64,000 nucleotides of DNA from an uncultured Pseudoteredinibacter sp. (GTDB taxonomy: Bacteria > Pseudomonadota > Gammaproteobacteria > Pseudomonadales > Cellvibrionaceae): the NCBI RefSeq assembly GCF_947502065.1, contig NZ_CANMYE010000005.1, forward strand, positions 310,001 through 374,000. The letters run 5' to 3'. The position numbers and the translations under genes are program-made. The notes below the pieces were generated by a model. That model was not told the origin of the DNA. It did no database searches and was given only the letters and a program-made list of their open reading frames with translations. Below are positions 45,323 to 54,246 of the stretch, piece by piece. Within the stretch, counting starts at the first letter, position 1, and each line of letters starts with the position of its first letter.

Positions 45323-45908
45323 CTACTAGGCTTGCAATGGCGCCGCCAATACCGACTTCATAAGCTAAGCTGCCGAGTAAAATGCCCAAGATCCCTAATA
45401 CTAAAAAGGCAAAGATTGGGCTGATGTCAAAACCACCAAGATCCGGTACTAGACGACGAAATGGTCGCATCATCGGGGCTAATAATTGATTCAATAACAG
45501 CACTGCTGGGTTGGGATTATGTGGCGCTATCCAACCTAGAATGATTGAAATAAATAGGCCCCATTTATAGATGCCTAACGTCAAACCCAATAGGCCAACC
45601 ATAGACCAGGTCAACACATGGAAGGGGTTCAAAAAGCCAAGGCCAACAACCGCTGCGCAGGCTTCAATAAGTAACCAGTGCAAGGCAATAGCCAGTACGA
45701 CGCAGGCCATGTCGAGGCCAAATAGGCCAGGAATGATTTTGCGTAATGGTAGCAATAGTGGGTTGGTAGCCTTTACCAAAAACTGTGATACCGGATTATA
45801 AAAATCGGCTCTCGCTAGCTGTAACAAAAAGCGAATCACAATCAGCGCGATATATAGGCTGCCAAGTGTTTGTAAAACATAAAGGCCGATTTCATTGAGC
45901 GCCCCCAT
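45312..45908 (-). CDS. yggT: YggT-family membrane protein
   Basis: The 198-residue inner-membrane protein contains two YGGT units: residues about 10-80 ([43 protein letters not shown]) and about 110-190 ([51 protein letters not shown]). Four membrane spans are expected. The role is uncertain; links to osmotic tolerance and cell division have been proposed in other bacteria. AAGGAG precedes the ATG by six bases. It follows proC and precedes metX. Confidence 0.92.
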   Translation of the reverse strand: MGALNEIGLYVLQTLGSLYIALIVIRFLLQLARADFYNPVSQFLVKATNPLLLPLRKIIPGLFGLDMACVVLAIALHWLLIEACAAVVGLGFLNPFHVLTWSMVGLLGLTLGIYKWGLFISIILGWIAPHNPNPAVLLLNQLLAPMMRPFRRLVPDLGGFDISPIFAFLVLGILGILLGSLAYEVGIGGAIASLVVGV

Positions 45909-46002
45909 GATGTTCTCCTTAGATAAAAGGGTCTAAAAGCTTTGCAGCGAATTATAGGCTATCGCGCCTCTGCTCGCTGCTGACTTTGCGTTGATTTGCA
46001 GT

Positions 46003-46827
46003 TTAGCCCAGCTCTTTGGCCATCTCGCGGGCGCGATCACTGCAGGCCTGCATAGCGCCGGCAAACAAATCGCGCAGGCCATTATCCTCAAAATGGGCAA
46101 TCGCCTGTGCTGTGGTGCCGCCAGGCGAGGTAACCCGACGGCGCAATTCGGCAACATCGACATCGCTTTGTTGGGCCAGCGTGGCAGCCCCAAGTACGGT
46201 TTGTATGCACAATTGCGCGGAGCTTTCGGCATCAAGGCCTTGGGCAATACCTTCGGCGATCATAGCTTCCATAGCTAGAAAAAAATAAGCTGGCCCACTG
46301 CCAGAAACCGCGATGACAGAGTCGATAAGCGCCTCATCATCTAACCATTTGACGATACCTACAGAGGCTTGAATATCATCGGCCAGTTGTTTTTGCTCGT
46401 CGCTACAGTTTTCATTGGCATATAAGCCCGCTGCACCAACACCTACCAGTGACGGTGTGTTTGGCATTGAGCGCACAATGGCCAAATCTTCACCTAGCCA
46501 TTGATTGAGGCTTTGCATTGGAATACCGGCAGCCAGCGAGATGATCAGCGGCTTATGCTGTAAATGGGGTTTAATTTCGCTTGCAAGCTGCTGCAGTACT
46601 TGTGGCTTAACGCCCAGTACCACGACATCCGCCGCGCTACAGGCTTGGCAATTATCGTTGTCGGTATGAATGGAGAATTCTTCGCGCAGGGCTTTAAGGT
46701 TTTTGTCACTTGGGGCGCAGGCGATTATTTGATCACTGGTGAAGCGGCCTTTTATCATTCCGCCAATAACAGCGCTGGACATATTGCCGGCACCAATAAA
46801 TGCGATTTTAGCTGACTGCTTATTCAT
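46003..46827 (-). CDS. proC: Pyrroline-5-carboxylate reductase
   Basis: The 274-residue enzyme makes proline from pyrroline-5-carboxylate with NAD(P)H. The Rossmann motif is IAFIGAGNMSSAVIGGMI at residues 8-25, followed by VVLGVKPQVL and the conserved VRSMPNTPSLVGVGAAGLY. The C-terminal dimer domain has SGSGPAYFFLAMEAM and VTSPGGTTAQAI. Length is normal. It follows yggS in the conserved run. Confidence 0.96.
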   Translation of the reverse strand: MNKQSAKIAFIGAGNMSSAVIGGMIKGRFTSDQIIACAPSDKNLKALREEFSIHTDNDNCQACSAADVVVLGVKPQVLQQLASEIKPHLQHKPLIISLAAGIPMQSLNQWLGEDLAIVRSMPNTPSLVGVGAAGLYANENCSDEQKQLADDIQASVGIVKWLDDEALIDSVIAVSGSGPAYFFLAMEAMIAEGIAQGLDAESSAQLCIQTVLGAATLAQQSDVDVAELRRRVTSPGGTTAQAIAHFEDNGLRDLFAGAMQACSDRAREMAKELG

Positions 46828-46884
46828 GTATCTACTTTGTCCTATCGGCTTTTCTGTATTTGTGATTAGCGGTGAGTTTTGTGA

Positions 46885-47604
46885 CTAACTGCGGGGGCCA
46901 AAAATATCGCTACCTACTCTTAGCATGGTACTGCCGGCCGCTACAGCCGCTGCAAGATCTTGTGACATGCCCATCGATAAGGTGTCTAGCTTAAGTCCCG
47001 CCTTATTAAGCTCTTGTTGCAGCTGTCGTAAACGCTGCAGGCTATGAAGCTGCTCTGAATACTCCTGGCGTGGCTTTGGAATCGCCATTAAGCCGCGAAG
47101 TTTAAGTTTTGGCAGTTTGCTAATCTCCATCGCCTGTTGTTGCAGTTCCTGTGGGCTAAAGCCAGATTTACTCTCTTCATTATCTAGGTTCACCTGCAGG
47201 CAGATGTTCAGCTCTGGCTGTTGCTCGTCGCGTTGCTGAGAAAGGCGCTGTGCGATTTTTAGCCTATCAATGCTGTGCACCCAGCTGAAGTTCTCGGCAA
47301 TAGCACGCGTTTTATTGGATTGTATAGGGCCAATAAAATGCCAGCAGATATCGTTCGCAGCTTGCGTCTCATCATTGAGCTGGGCCAGTTCTTCTTGCTT
47401 TTGTAGAGCTTCTTGCAGGTAGTTCTCGCCAAAATCGATCTGCCCGGCATGATAGGCCTGCAAGATGTCGACCAGCGGTTTGGTTTTGCTAACGGCCAAT
47501 AGCTGAATGTCGCTGGCCATACGACCACTTTGACTGGCGGCTTCATTAATGCGCGATTGCACTATTTTTAAACGTTCAGCGACGGTTTCGGCAGCTTCGA
47601 GCAT
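46885..47604 (-). CDS. yggS: PLP-homeostasis protein YggS/PLPBP
   Basis: The 239-residue single-domain alanine-racemase-like barrel binds pyridoxal phosphate without catalysis and buffers vitamin B6. The PLP lysine is in LLAVSKTKPLVDILQAYHAG, followed by FGENYLQEALQK, WHFIGPIQSNKTRAI and LSMGMSQDLAAAVAAGSTMLRVGSDIFG. An upstream TTG would add four residues; the ATG at 47604 is preferred. It begins the leftward run yggS-proC-yggT-metX-metW-DUF4426-rdgB-hemW and diverges from pilT. Confidence 0.94.
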   Translation of the reverse strand: MLEAAETVAERLKIVQSRINEAASQSGRMASDIQLLAVSKTKPLVDILQAYHAGQIDFGENYLQEALQKQEELAQLNDETQAANDICWHFIGPIQSNKTRAIAENFSWVHSIDRLKIAQRLSQQRDEQQPELNICLQVNLDNEESKSGFSPQELQQQAMEISKLPKLKLRGLMAIPKPRQEYSEQLHSLQRLRQLQQELNKAGLKLDTLSMGMSQDLAAAVAAGSTMLRVGSDIFGPRS

Positions 47605-47694
47605 CTTTTTGCACAAATAGGTGGAAATTAGCGGATGGGTATTTGCTTTTCTTGGGTCTCTAGGTCAAAGTTTACCGTATAGCAAAGAAAAACA

Positions 47695-47712
47695 CCTCAA
47701 CTATAATTGAGG
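47695..47712. promoter_or_regulatory. Inverted repeat around a TATAAT box upstream of pilT
   Basis: CCTCAA (47695-47700) and TTGAGG (47707-47712) flank CTATAA, so a perfect TATAAT at 47702-47707 sits inside a small palindrome. No good -35 box lies 16-18 bases upstream, which would fit an activator-dependent promoter for pilTU, or chance. Confidence 0.35.
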
Positions 47713-47846
47713 GTAGCAGCGAAGGGCGATGCAGGGTGTATAGCTTGTTCGACTGCGAAATAAAAACCACCTAAATTCGGCTCGTTGGCTATTGGATGCG
47801 GGCTGCGGTGGGGGAAGACACCAGTTTAAGCTGTTTTGAGGCCATT

Positions 47847-48881
47847 ATGGATATTACGGAGCTGTTAGCTTTTAGTTCTAAACAGGGGGCATCTGACCTC
47901 CATTTGTCGGCTGGATTGCCACCTATGATTCGTGTTGATGGCGATGTGCGTCGCATCAACCTTCCGCCGATGGAGCATAAGCAGGTTCATGGCCTGATTT
48001 ATGAAATCATGAACGATAAGCAGCGTAAGGACTTTGAAGAGCATCTAGAAACGGATTTCTCTTTCGAGGTGCCAGGCGTTGCTCGCTTCCGTGTGAACGC
48101 CTTTAATCAGAATCGTGGTGCTGGTGCAGTGTTCCGTACCATTCCTTCAAAAGTTTTAACTATGGAAGAGTTGGGCATGGGCCAAGTCTTCCGTGAGATC
48201 GCCGCTGTGCCTCGTGGTTTGTGCTTGGTAACAGGGCCAACCGGTTCGGGTAAGTCCACTACCTTGGCGGCGATGATCGATTACATCAATGACAATAAAT
48301 ATGAGCATATTTTGACCATTGAAGATCCGATCGAATTTGTGCACGAATCTAAAAAATGCTTGGTAAACCAGCGTGAGGTGCATCGAGATACCCACAGCTT
48401 TAGTGATGCATTGCGCTCGGCCTTGCGTGAAGACCCCGACATCATCCTAGTTGGTGAGATGCGAGATCTGGAAACCATTCGCTTAGCATTAACCGCGGCA
48501 GAAACAGGCCACTTGGTATTTGGTACCTTACACACCACCTCAGCGGCGAAAACCATTGACCGTGTGGTTGATGTATTCCCCGCTGAGGAAAAATCCATGG
48601 TTCGTTCCATGCTGTCAGAATCCTTGCAGGCGGTGATTTCTCAAACGCTGATGAAGCGCCAAGAAGGTGGGCGTGTTGCGGCGCATGAAATTATGCGTGG
48701 TACTTCGGCAATTCGAAATCTTATCCGTGAAGATAAGGTGGCTCAAATGTACTCGGCTATCCAAACCGGTGGCGCCATTGGTATGCAAACCATGGATCAA
48801 TGTCTATCGGATTTGGTTGAGAAGCGTATTATTTCTCGTGAAGTGGCGCGGGAAAAAGCCCGTATGCCAGAAAACTTCTAA
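47847..48881 (+). CDS. pilT: Type IV pilus retraction ATPase PilT
   Basis: The 344-residue hexameric ATPase depolymerises the pilus for twitching motility. It begins MDITELLAFSSKQGASDLHLSAGLPPMIRVDG. Walker A is VTGPTGSGKSTTLAAMI near residue 130, the Asp box EDPIEFVH follows, Walker B is PDIILVGEMRDLETIRLALTAAETGHLVFGTLHT, and the AIRNLIRE motif needed for retraction is present. The frame opens 17 codons earlier, but ATG 47847 has GAGG five bases upstream and gives the standard length. pilU follows. Confidence 0.98.
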   Translation: MDITELLAFSSKQGASDLHLSAGLPPMIRVDGDVRRINLPPMEHKQVHGLIYEIMNDKQRKDFEEHLETDFSFEVPGVARFRVNAFNQNRGAGAVFRTIPSKVLTMEELGMGQVFREIAAVPRGLCLVTGPTGSGKSTTLAAMIDYINDNKYEHILTIEDPIEFVHESKKCLVNQREVHRDTHSFSDALRSALREDPDIILVGEMRDLETIRLALTAAETGHLVFGTLHTTSAAKTIDRVVDVFPAEEKSMVRSMLSESLQAVISQTLMKRQEGGRVAAHEIMRGTSAIRNLIREDKVAQMYSAIQTGGAIGMQTMDQCLSDLVEKRIISREVAREKARMPENF

Positions 48882-48905
48882 GCTCGTTTGGTTTAAGGAA
48901 CCGAT

Positions 48906-50051
48906 ATGGAATTTGAACGCTTATTGGCGATGATGGTAGAGAAAGGGGCTTCGGATCTTTTTGTTACAGCCGGTGTTCCGCCGTCAATTAAATTACACGG
49001 TAAAGTTGTACCCGTTACCACTACGCCTTTGTCGCCAGAGAAAACCCGCGAAGTGGTTTTGGGGGTAATGAACGAGCAGCAGCGCCAAGAGTTTATTCAA
49101 ACTCACGAGCTAAACTTTGCAATCAGTGCCCGTGGTATTGGTCGATTTCGTGTCAGCGCTTTTTACCAGCGTAACTTGGCTGGTATGGTGTTGCGTAGAA
49201 TTGAAACTGTTATCCCCAAAATTGATGATCTAGGATTGCCGGCCATTATTAAAGATTTGGCGATGGTAAAGCGCGGTTTGATTATTTATGTGGGGGCGAC
49301 AGGCACCGGTAAGTCAACTTCCCTTGCCGCAATGATCGGTCATCGCAATGGCAATTCAAAAGGGCATATTATTTCCATTGAGGATCCGATTGAATTTATA
49401 CACCAGCATCAAGGGTGTATTGTCACCCAGCGTGAAGTGGGTATTGATACGGATTCTTTTGAAGTCGCACTGAAGAACACTCTGCGACAAGCGCCTGATG
49501 TGATTATGATTGGTGAGGTGCGAACCCGAGAAACCATGGAGCATGCCATTGCTTTCGCTGAAACTGGGCATTTGTGTTTATGTACCCTGCACGCGAACAA
49601 TGCTAACCAGGCGTTGGATCGTATTATTCATTTCTTCCCGGCCGATCGTCACAATCAATTGTTGATGGACTTGAGTTTAAACTTGCGTGCTATTGTAGCT
49701 CAGCAGCTGATTCCTACGCCGGATGGTAATGGTCGTCGTGCTTGTTTGGAGGTGATGCTGAATTCTCCGTTAGCGGCAGATATGATTCGTAAGGGTGATG
49801 TTCATGAGCTCAAAGAGCTGATGAAAAAATCCAATGAATTGGGTATGCAAACCTTCGATCAGGCTTTGTACGAGCTTTATGACTCAGGCGAAATTACCTA
49901 CGAAGATGCTCTGGCGCACGCCGATTCGCCAAATGATTTACGTTTGATGATTAAGTTGGGCTCAGAAACTGATGCCGATTACCTTAGCAATGTAGCGAAT
50001 GAACTTTCTTTGCAGGGTGATGATAATGATGACAAGGGCCGCTTGTTCTAA
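48906..50051 (+). CDS. pilU: PilT-dependent retraction ATPase PilU
   Basis: The 381-residue paralogue of PilT has Walker A GATGTGKSTSLAAMI near residue 130 and Walker B DVIMIGEVRTRETMEHAIAFAETGHLCLCTLHANNANQ. An acidic C-terminal tail (NELSLQGDDNDDKGRLF) is typical of PilU. PilU assists PilT under load. AAGGA lies six bases before its ATG, and it follows pilT after 24 bases. It ends nine bases from the convergent ruvX. Confidence 0.97.
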   Translation: MEFERLLAMMVEKGASDLFVTAGVPPSIKLHGKVVPVTTTPLSPEKTREVVLGVMNEQQRQEFIQTHELNFAISARGIGRFRVSAFYQRNLAGMVLRRIETVIPKIDDLGLPAIIKDLAMVKRGLIIYVGATGTGKSTSLAAMIGHRNGNSKGHIISIEDPIEFIHQHQGCIVTQREVGIDTDSFEVALKNTLRQAPDVIMIGEVRTRETMEHAIAFAETGHLCLCTLHANNANQALDRIIHFFPADRHNQLLMDLSLNLRAIVAQQLIPTPDGNGRRACLEVMLNSPLAADMIRKGDVHELKELMKKSNELGMQTFDQALYELYDSGEITYEDALAHADSPNDLRLMIKLGSETDADYLSNVANELSLQGDDNDDKGRLF

Positions 50052-50060
50052 GCGGCTGTT

Positions 50061-50489
50061 TTAAGGCTGGTCTTGTTTGGTCAGCCAACTTTCCAGTATC
50101 AAGCGTGCCGCGATTGAATCGATGGGTTGCTTGGAATAATTACCATACTGCCCCCTTTCGCTGGCTTCTTCTTTTGCTGCAAATGAAGATAGCCGCTCAT
50201 CCATCATCTCGACTTTAATACCAAAGCGGCCATGAATGCGGTTGCCAAATTTTCTCGCCCTTGCGCTCAGCTCACTTTCGCTGTCATCCATATTGAGAGG
50301 CAGGCCGACCACAATTAAATCGGGTTGCCACTCTTTAAGTAGCTTGGCAATTTCATCCCAATTGGGGGTGCCATCTTTTGCTTTCAGTGGTTTTAATTCT
50401 TGTGCGGTGCGGCTTAATAAATTGCCTTGGGCCAAGCCAATATTACGCAGGCCGTAATCAAAGGCCAGCACGGTTTTTACTGCGCTCAT
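50061..50489 (-). CDS. ruvX: Holliday-junction resolvase-like/pre-16S rRNA nuclease YqgF
   Basis: The 142-residue RNase H-like protein has VLAFDYGLRNIGLAQGN at its start (catalytic Asp), DLIVVGLPLNMDDSESELSARARKFGNRI, and DERLSSFAAKEEA with IDSIAARLILESWL at the end. It matures 16S rRNA 5' ends in E. coli. AGGA lies five or six bases before the ATG. It follows yqgE in the leftward gshB-tonB-yqgE-ruvX series. Confidence 0.95.
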   Translation of the reverse strand: MSAVKTVLAFDYGLRNIGLAQGNLLSRTAQELKPLKAKDGTPNWDEIAKLLKEWQPDLIVVGLPLNMDDSESELSARARKFGNRIHGRFGIKVEMMDERLSSFAAKEEASERGQYGNYSKQPIDSIAARLILESWLTKQDQP

Positions 50490-50501
50490 AGTGAATCCTG
50501 T

Positions 50502-51071
50502 TTAGGCGTGGCCGGCTGTCGATTGCAGTGTGTCTGGATCAAAGCCTAAAGAGGCGACAGCTTTTTGCCATTTCAAGTGGCTGGGGGTTTGAAAAAGAAT
50601 CTCGCTGTTTGCTGGCGCTGTTAGCCAACTATTGCTTTGAATCTCTTCCTCTAGCTGGTCGGGCGCCCAGCCGGCATAACCCAAGCTAATTAAAAAATGC
50701 TGGGGGCCGCTGCCTTTAGCAATGTGCTCTAATAATTCCAGCGACCCTGACAATGCAATGTCATCGCTAATGATGTCTGATTTTGGGTGCGGGCCGTTGT
50801 CGGTACTGTGCAAAATAAAGCCTTGCTCTTGCCTTACTGGGCCGCCGTGCAAAACCTTTTGCTGCATTTTTTGGTCGCAGTCGATATCCAGTTGCTCAAG
50901 AATTTCATCGAGCTTGGCTTCCGTTTCTTGGTTAATCACTAAACCCATTGCACCTTCGTCATCGTGGTGGCACAAATAAATCAGGCTGCGTTCAAAGTTA
51001 GGGTCGTTTAAACCAGGCATGGCAATCAAGAACTGATTGGAAAGATTCATGGTTTGCTTGTGTGTAGACAT
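50502..51071 (-). CDS. yqgE: YqgE/AlgH family protein
   Basis: The 189-residue cytosolic protein shows FLIAMPGLNDPNFERSLIYLCHHDDEGAMGLVINQ, VLHGGPVRQEQGFILHS and FLISLGYAGWAPDQLEEEIQSNSWLTAPA. The family (UPF0301) was named AlgH from alginate control in Pseudomonas, and its biochemical role is unknown. The ATG at residue 8 (NLSNQFLIAMPG) is an alternative start, because the first has no clear ribosome site. It lies between tonB and ruvX as in Pseudomonas. Confidence 0.94.
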   Translation of the reverse strand: MSTHKQTMNLSNQFLIAMPGLNDPNFERSLIYLCHHDDEGAMGLVINQETEAKLDEILEQLDIDCDQKMQQKVLHGGPVRQEQGFILHSTDNGPHPKSDIISDDIALSGSLELLEHIAKGSGPQHFLISLGYAGWAPDQLEEEIQSNSWLTAPANSEILFQTPSHLKWQKAVASLGFDPDTLQSTAGHA

Positions 51072-51083
51072 GGCGGGCCTTTG

Positions 51084-51956
51084 TTATCGGCTAGTGCTCA
51101 AACCGGAAATTTCAAAATGCCAGGTTCGAATAATTTCCAGTTTGTCTGTGGTTTTGCGAATTTCCTGAGGGAAAGGCGCAAATGGTGAGGCTAAATAAAC
51201 TATTTGCAAGGCAGCGCGATCTAGTAGCTTTTGGCCTGAGGAGTGCAGAATCTCAACTTTATCCACATTGCCATTAGGTAGCAATGTAACGGCGGCGCGT
51301 AAGGTGCCGGTAATACCTTGCTGCAGCGCTTCATCTGGGTAGTTGCGGTTGCCGACAAATTCGACCTTGCTAGCCCATTTGCTTAAGTACTCGGCATCAA
51401 TCGAGGCGCGAGTAGCCACTGAGGTAATGCGGCGAATGCGTGGGCGTTTAGCATAGGCTTGGCGCTGTCGTGCGAGCTTGGCATGCAGGCTGGCAATCTC
51501 GGCGCTGTGTAGCAGTTCAACATTAGATTCCCCCTGGCTCTTTTCCTGGCGCTGCTGCTTATCTTGGCTGCTGCTTATTTTTCGGCTTTGCCCTGTGGTA
51601 GCTAAGAGTTTCTGTTGCTGCGCGGCTTGCTCACTGCGCAGGCGTTCGCTGGGAGGGGTGATGTCTCTAATTTGGGTGTCGGCAATAGGCGCCTGTTTGT
51701 CTACCGTAAGTTCGCGTAACTCATCAATACTGCCGCTAGCTTGCTGATTGTGTTGGGCAAGAAAATCGGCTTTATCAGGTGCTTGAGAATCTTTGTGGGT
51801 CGCCAAGGTGATATTTAACGAAGCCGCAGGCTGGGGCTCGAAATCAATATCAAAAGTCAGGCCAAGAATGATAAGCGCGTGCACAGCTACTGCGACAAAG
51901 GCAGTAAAATACAAGCGGTCATTGCTGCTTGGGCTTGGTGTGGCGGCTATAGACAT
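51084..51956 (-). CDS. TonB-family energy transducer
   Basis: The 290-residue protein has an N-terminal cytoplasmic tail and one membrane span (LYFTAFVAVAVHALIILGLTF, about 14-34). A long Gln/Ala/Ser/Lys periplasmic spacer follows, then a C-terminal TonB domain (VEFVGNRNYPDEALQQGITGTLRAAVTLLPNGNVDKVEILHSSGQKLLDRAAL). Pseudomonas has a TonB at this locus (TonB3) needed for pilus assembly; I infer a similar role. No exbB/exbD genes are adjacent. The frame starts 11 codons earlier; the ATG before SIAATPSP is preferred. Confidence 0.85.
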   Translation of the reverse strand: MSIAATPSPSSNDRLYFTAFVAVAVHALIILGLTFDIDFEPQPAASLNITLATHKDSQAPDKADFLAQHNQQASGSIDELRELTVDKQAPIADTQIRDITPPSERLRSEQAAQQQKLLATTGQSRKISSSQDKQQRQEKSQGESNVELLHSAEIASLHAKLARQRQAYAKRPRIRRITSVATRASIDAEYLSKWASKVEFVGNRNYPDEALQQGITGTLRAAVTLLPNGNVDKVEILHSSGQKLLDRAALQIVYLASPFAPFPQEIRKTTDKLEIIRTWHFEISGLSTSR

Positions 51957-52013
51957 AAAGCGATTATAACAGCGCAAGCGGTTAAGCAAACGCTGCTTTA
52001 AGCATATTCAAAA

Positions 52014-52961
52014 TTAATTAATACGCTTGGCGATCGCATCCATTAATTGTTGGCCGATATTTGTACCATAAGCGGCATCAATCTCACGCACACAGGTAGG
52101 GCTGGTGACATTAATCTCGGTAAGGTAGTCACCAATAACGTCTAGGCCAACAAATAGCAGGCCTTTGTCTTTTAAGGTGGGGGCAATTTGTTCAGCAATC
52201 CAGCGATCGCGATCGCTTAATTCTTGAGCGACGCCTCGGCCGCCGGCCGCTAGATTACCGCGAGTTTCCCCTTCGGCGGGAATTCGGGCTAGGCAATAAG
52301 GCACAGGCTCACCGTCAACAACCAGAATGCGCTTGTCGCCATTGCTGATATCCGGGATAAATTTCTGAGCCATGATGGTTTCTTGGCCAAAGCGGGTTAG
52401 GGTTTCCAGGATGACGCCCACATTGGGGTCATCTTGTTTGCAGCGAAAAATGCCCGCTCCACCCATGCCATCAAGTGGCTTAAAAATGACATCACCGTGC
52501 TGCTGATGAAAGTCACGCAGCTGTTGGTCGCTACGGCTAACCAATACCGGTGGGCAGCATTCTGGAAATTGGGTGGCAAAGACCTTCTCATTGCAATCGC
52601 GCAGGCTCTGGGGCTTGTTTACGATCAAGCAACCTTCGCGCTCAGCAGCTTCAAGAATATAGCTTGAGTAGATGAATTCAGAGTCAAAAGGAGGATCCTT
52701 GCGCATCAAAACAGCGTTTAGCTCAGCAATGGGCTGCTGCACTGTGTCGCCAAGCTCAAACCACTTCTCTGGGTTGGCGAAAACCTGCAAGGGTTTCATA
52801 TTGGCCATGGCGCGGCCTTGATCCAGGTATAAATCGGCCTGTTCCATATAGTACAGCTCCCAACCCCTTTCGGCGGCTGCTAGCAACAAAGCTAAGCTGG
52901 TATCTTTTTTGTACGTAATGGCGGCTATTGGGTCCATAACGACACCAAGTTTTACCTGCAT
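52014..52961 (-). CDS. gshB: Glutathione synthetase
   Basis: The 315-residue ATP-grasp enzyme joins glycine to gamma-glutamylcysteine. It starts MQVKLGVVMDPIAAITYKKDTSLALLLAAAERG, with VIFKPLDGMGGAGIFRCKQDD for ATP binding, RILVVDGEPVPYCLARIPAEGETRGNLAAGGRG and FVGLDVIGDYLTEINVTSPTCVREID for the metal and substrate site. ATG 52961 follows GAGG by seven bases and replaces a TTG two codons earlier. It diverges from the pil-chp operon. Confidence 0.97.
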   Translation of the reverse strand: MQVKLGVVMDPIAAITYKKDTSLALLLAAAERGWELYYMEQADLYLDQGRAMANMKPLQVFANPEKWFELGDTVQQPIAELNAVLMRKDPPFDSEFIYSSYILEAAEREGCLIVNKPQSLRDCNEKVFATQFPECCPPVLVSRSDQQLRDFHQQHGDVIFKPLDGMGGAGIFRCKQDDPNVGVILETLTRFGQETIMAQKFIPDISNGDKRILVVDGEPVPYCLARIPAEGETRGNLAAGGRGVAQELSDRDRWIAEQIAPTLKDKGLLFVGLDVIGDYLTEINVTSPTCVREIDAAYGTNIGQQLMDAIAKRIN

Positions 52962-53422
52962 AATCAAGCCTCTTCAAAATAGGTGGGTGGCAAGCATAAG
53001 AACTTGTGTGACATTAGGCAAATGCTGTTTTGTGTCAAGGTACTGTAAGGTGAGTGCGGTACATTGGCGGTTAGATCCTCTTGTGGGCAGGGCTGGGCAA
53101 ATTTTTGCTTAGTGGGCATTCGCAGAGAATCGATTACTTTTTATCTACCTAGGCACAACAATTCCCCTAACTCTGTGAGCCTTTGCTTATCTATTTCAAC
53201 GGGTTATGGATAAAAGCTAGGAACTGTGTTAAAAATTGGCTGCTTGGCTGTAGCACAGTTGCGCCAAATGCAGGCCAACCGCTTTAGCGAGAATATTCCA
53301 TGGCTGGACTATATTTGTTGGACGCCAAAGCGAAATTGGGCTTCAAGGTGAGAAGTCAATCATTGAAACAGCCCCGCGTAAGCGGATAATTATTATAGCT
53401 ACTACTCAAAGGTCACAATCCG
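52962..53422. other. Divergent intergenic region gshB/pilG
   Basis: The 461 bases should hold promoters for both gshB and the pil-chp operon. I see no clean sigma-70 pair and no sigma-54 GG/GC spacing. A 29-codon frame (53300-53389) begins with ATG but lacks a ribosome site. Nothing else stands out. Confidence 0.4.
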
Positions 53423-53815
53423 ATGGATGTAGATTTTGAAAGCCTTACGGTGATGGTCATCGACGATAGTAAAACGATTCGTCGTACGGCTGAGACCCTA
53501 CTCAAAAAAGTAGGCTGCGCCGTAGTTACGGCGACAGACGGATTCGATGCTCTGGCTAAAATTGCAGATAACAGGCCGGACATTATTTTCGTTGATATCA
53601 TGATGCCACGTTTGGATGGTTATCAAACCTGTGCATTAATTAAGAATAATAGTCAGTTTAAATCCACTCCGGTGATTATGCTGTCCAGTAAAGACGGCTT
53701 GTTCGATAAAGCCAAGGGGCGGATTGTCGGTTCAGATGAATACCTGACCAAACCTTTTAGCAAGAGTGAACTTATCGGCGCGATCGAATCCCAAGTGCGC
53801 CTGACTAGTGCTTAA
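53423..53815 (+). CDS. pilG: Response regulator PilG
   Basis: The 130-residue single-domain CheY-like protein has the acidic pair D14-D15, phosphoacceptor D58 (IIFVDIMMPRLDGYQ), the switch S in VIMLSSKDGLFDKA and K in YLTKPFSKSEL. In Pseudomonas PilG is phosphorylated by ChpA and promotes pilus extension and cAMP signalling. It is the first gene of pilG-pilH-pilI-pilJ-pilK-chpA-chpB, all same-strand with gaps of 2 to 71 bases. Confidence 0.95.
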   Translation: MDVDFESLTVMVIDDSKTIRRTAETLLKKVGCAVVTATDGFDALAKIADNRPDIIFVDIMMPRLDGYQTCALIKNNSQFKSTPVIMLSSKDGLFDKAKGRIVGSDEYLTKPFSKSELIGAIESQVRLTSA

Positions 53816-53851
53816 AACTCTAACAACAATAAAGCCAGCATTGGGGGGAAT

Positions 53852-54214
53852 ATGGCAACCGTACTTATTATCGATGATTCACCGACAGAGACCCACAAGC
53901 TCTCGGGTATGTTAAGTAAGAACGGACATGCAGTGATCACAGCAGACACTGGTGAAGCAGGCATGGATAAAGCCAAAGCGGAACGCCCAGACGTGGTGTT
54001 GATGGATATTGTAATGCCTGGTCTAAATGGCTTTCAGGCCACTAGGCAGTTAACCAAAGCTCCTGAGACAGCCAATATCCCAGTGATCATAGTGACCACT
54101 AAAGATCAGCAAACCGATAAGGTTTGGGGGATGCGCCAAGGCGCCAAGGCCTACTTAACAAAACCGATTGAAGAAAAGACGCTGTTACAAACCATCAGTG
54201 ATGTAATGTCTTAA
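53852..54214 (+). CDS. pilH: Response regulator PilH
   Basis: The 120-residue CheY-like protein has D8-D9, phosphoacceptor D52 (VVLMDIVMPGLNGFQATRQL), T in VIIVTTKDQQTDKVWG and K in YLTKPIEEK. In Pseudomonas PilH counteracts PilG, either as a phosphate sink or by favouring retraction. It lies 36 bases after pilG. Confidence 0.95.
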   Translation: MATVLIIDDSPTETHKLSGMLSKNGHAVITADTGEAGMDKAKAERPDVVLMDIVMPGLNGFQATRQLTKAPETANIPVIIVTTKDQQTDKVWGMRQGAKAYLTKPIEEKTLLQTISDVMS

Positions 54215-54246
54215 ATGGTGACAGCAGTGGAACAGCAGGTATCACT

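Noticed and set aside
45933-46247. 104-codon frame overlapping the proC 3' end on the same strand
   Set aside because: It is out of frame with an unmistakable proC and lacks a start signal.
53230-53290. Sigma-54-like promoter (TGGC ... TTGC) upstream of pilG
   Set aside because: The gap between the two elements is 10 bases where 7 is required.
53300-53389. 29-codon frame upstream of pilG (begins MAGLYLLDAKAKL)
   Set aside because: It has no ribosome binding site and no recognisable feature. Conservation would be needed to revive it.
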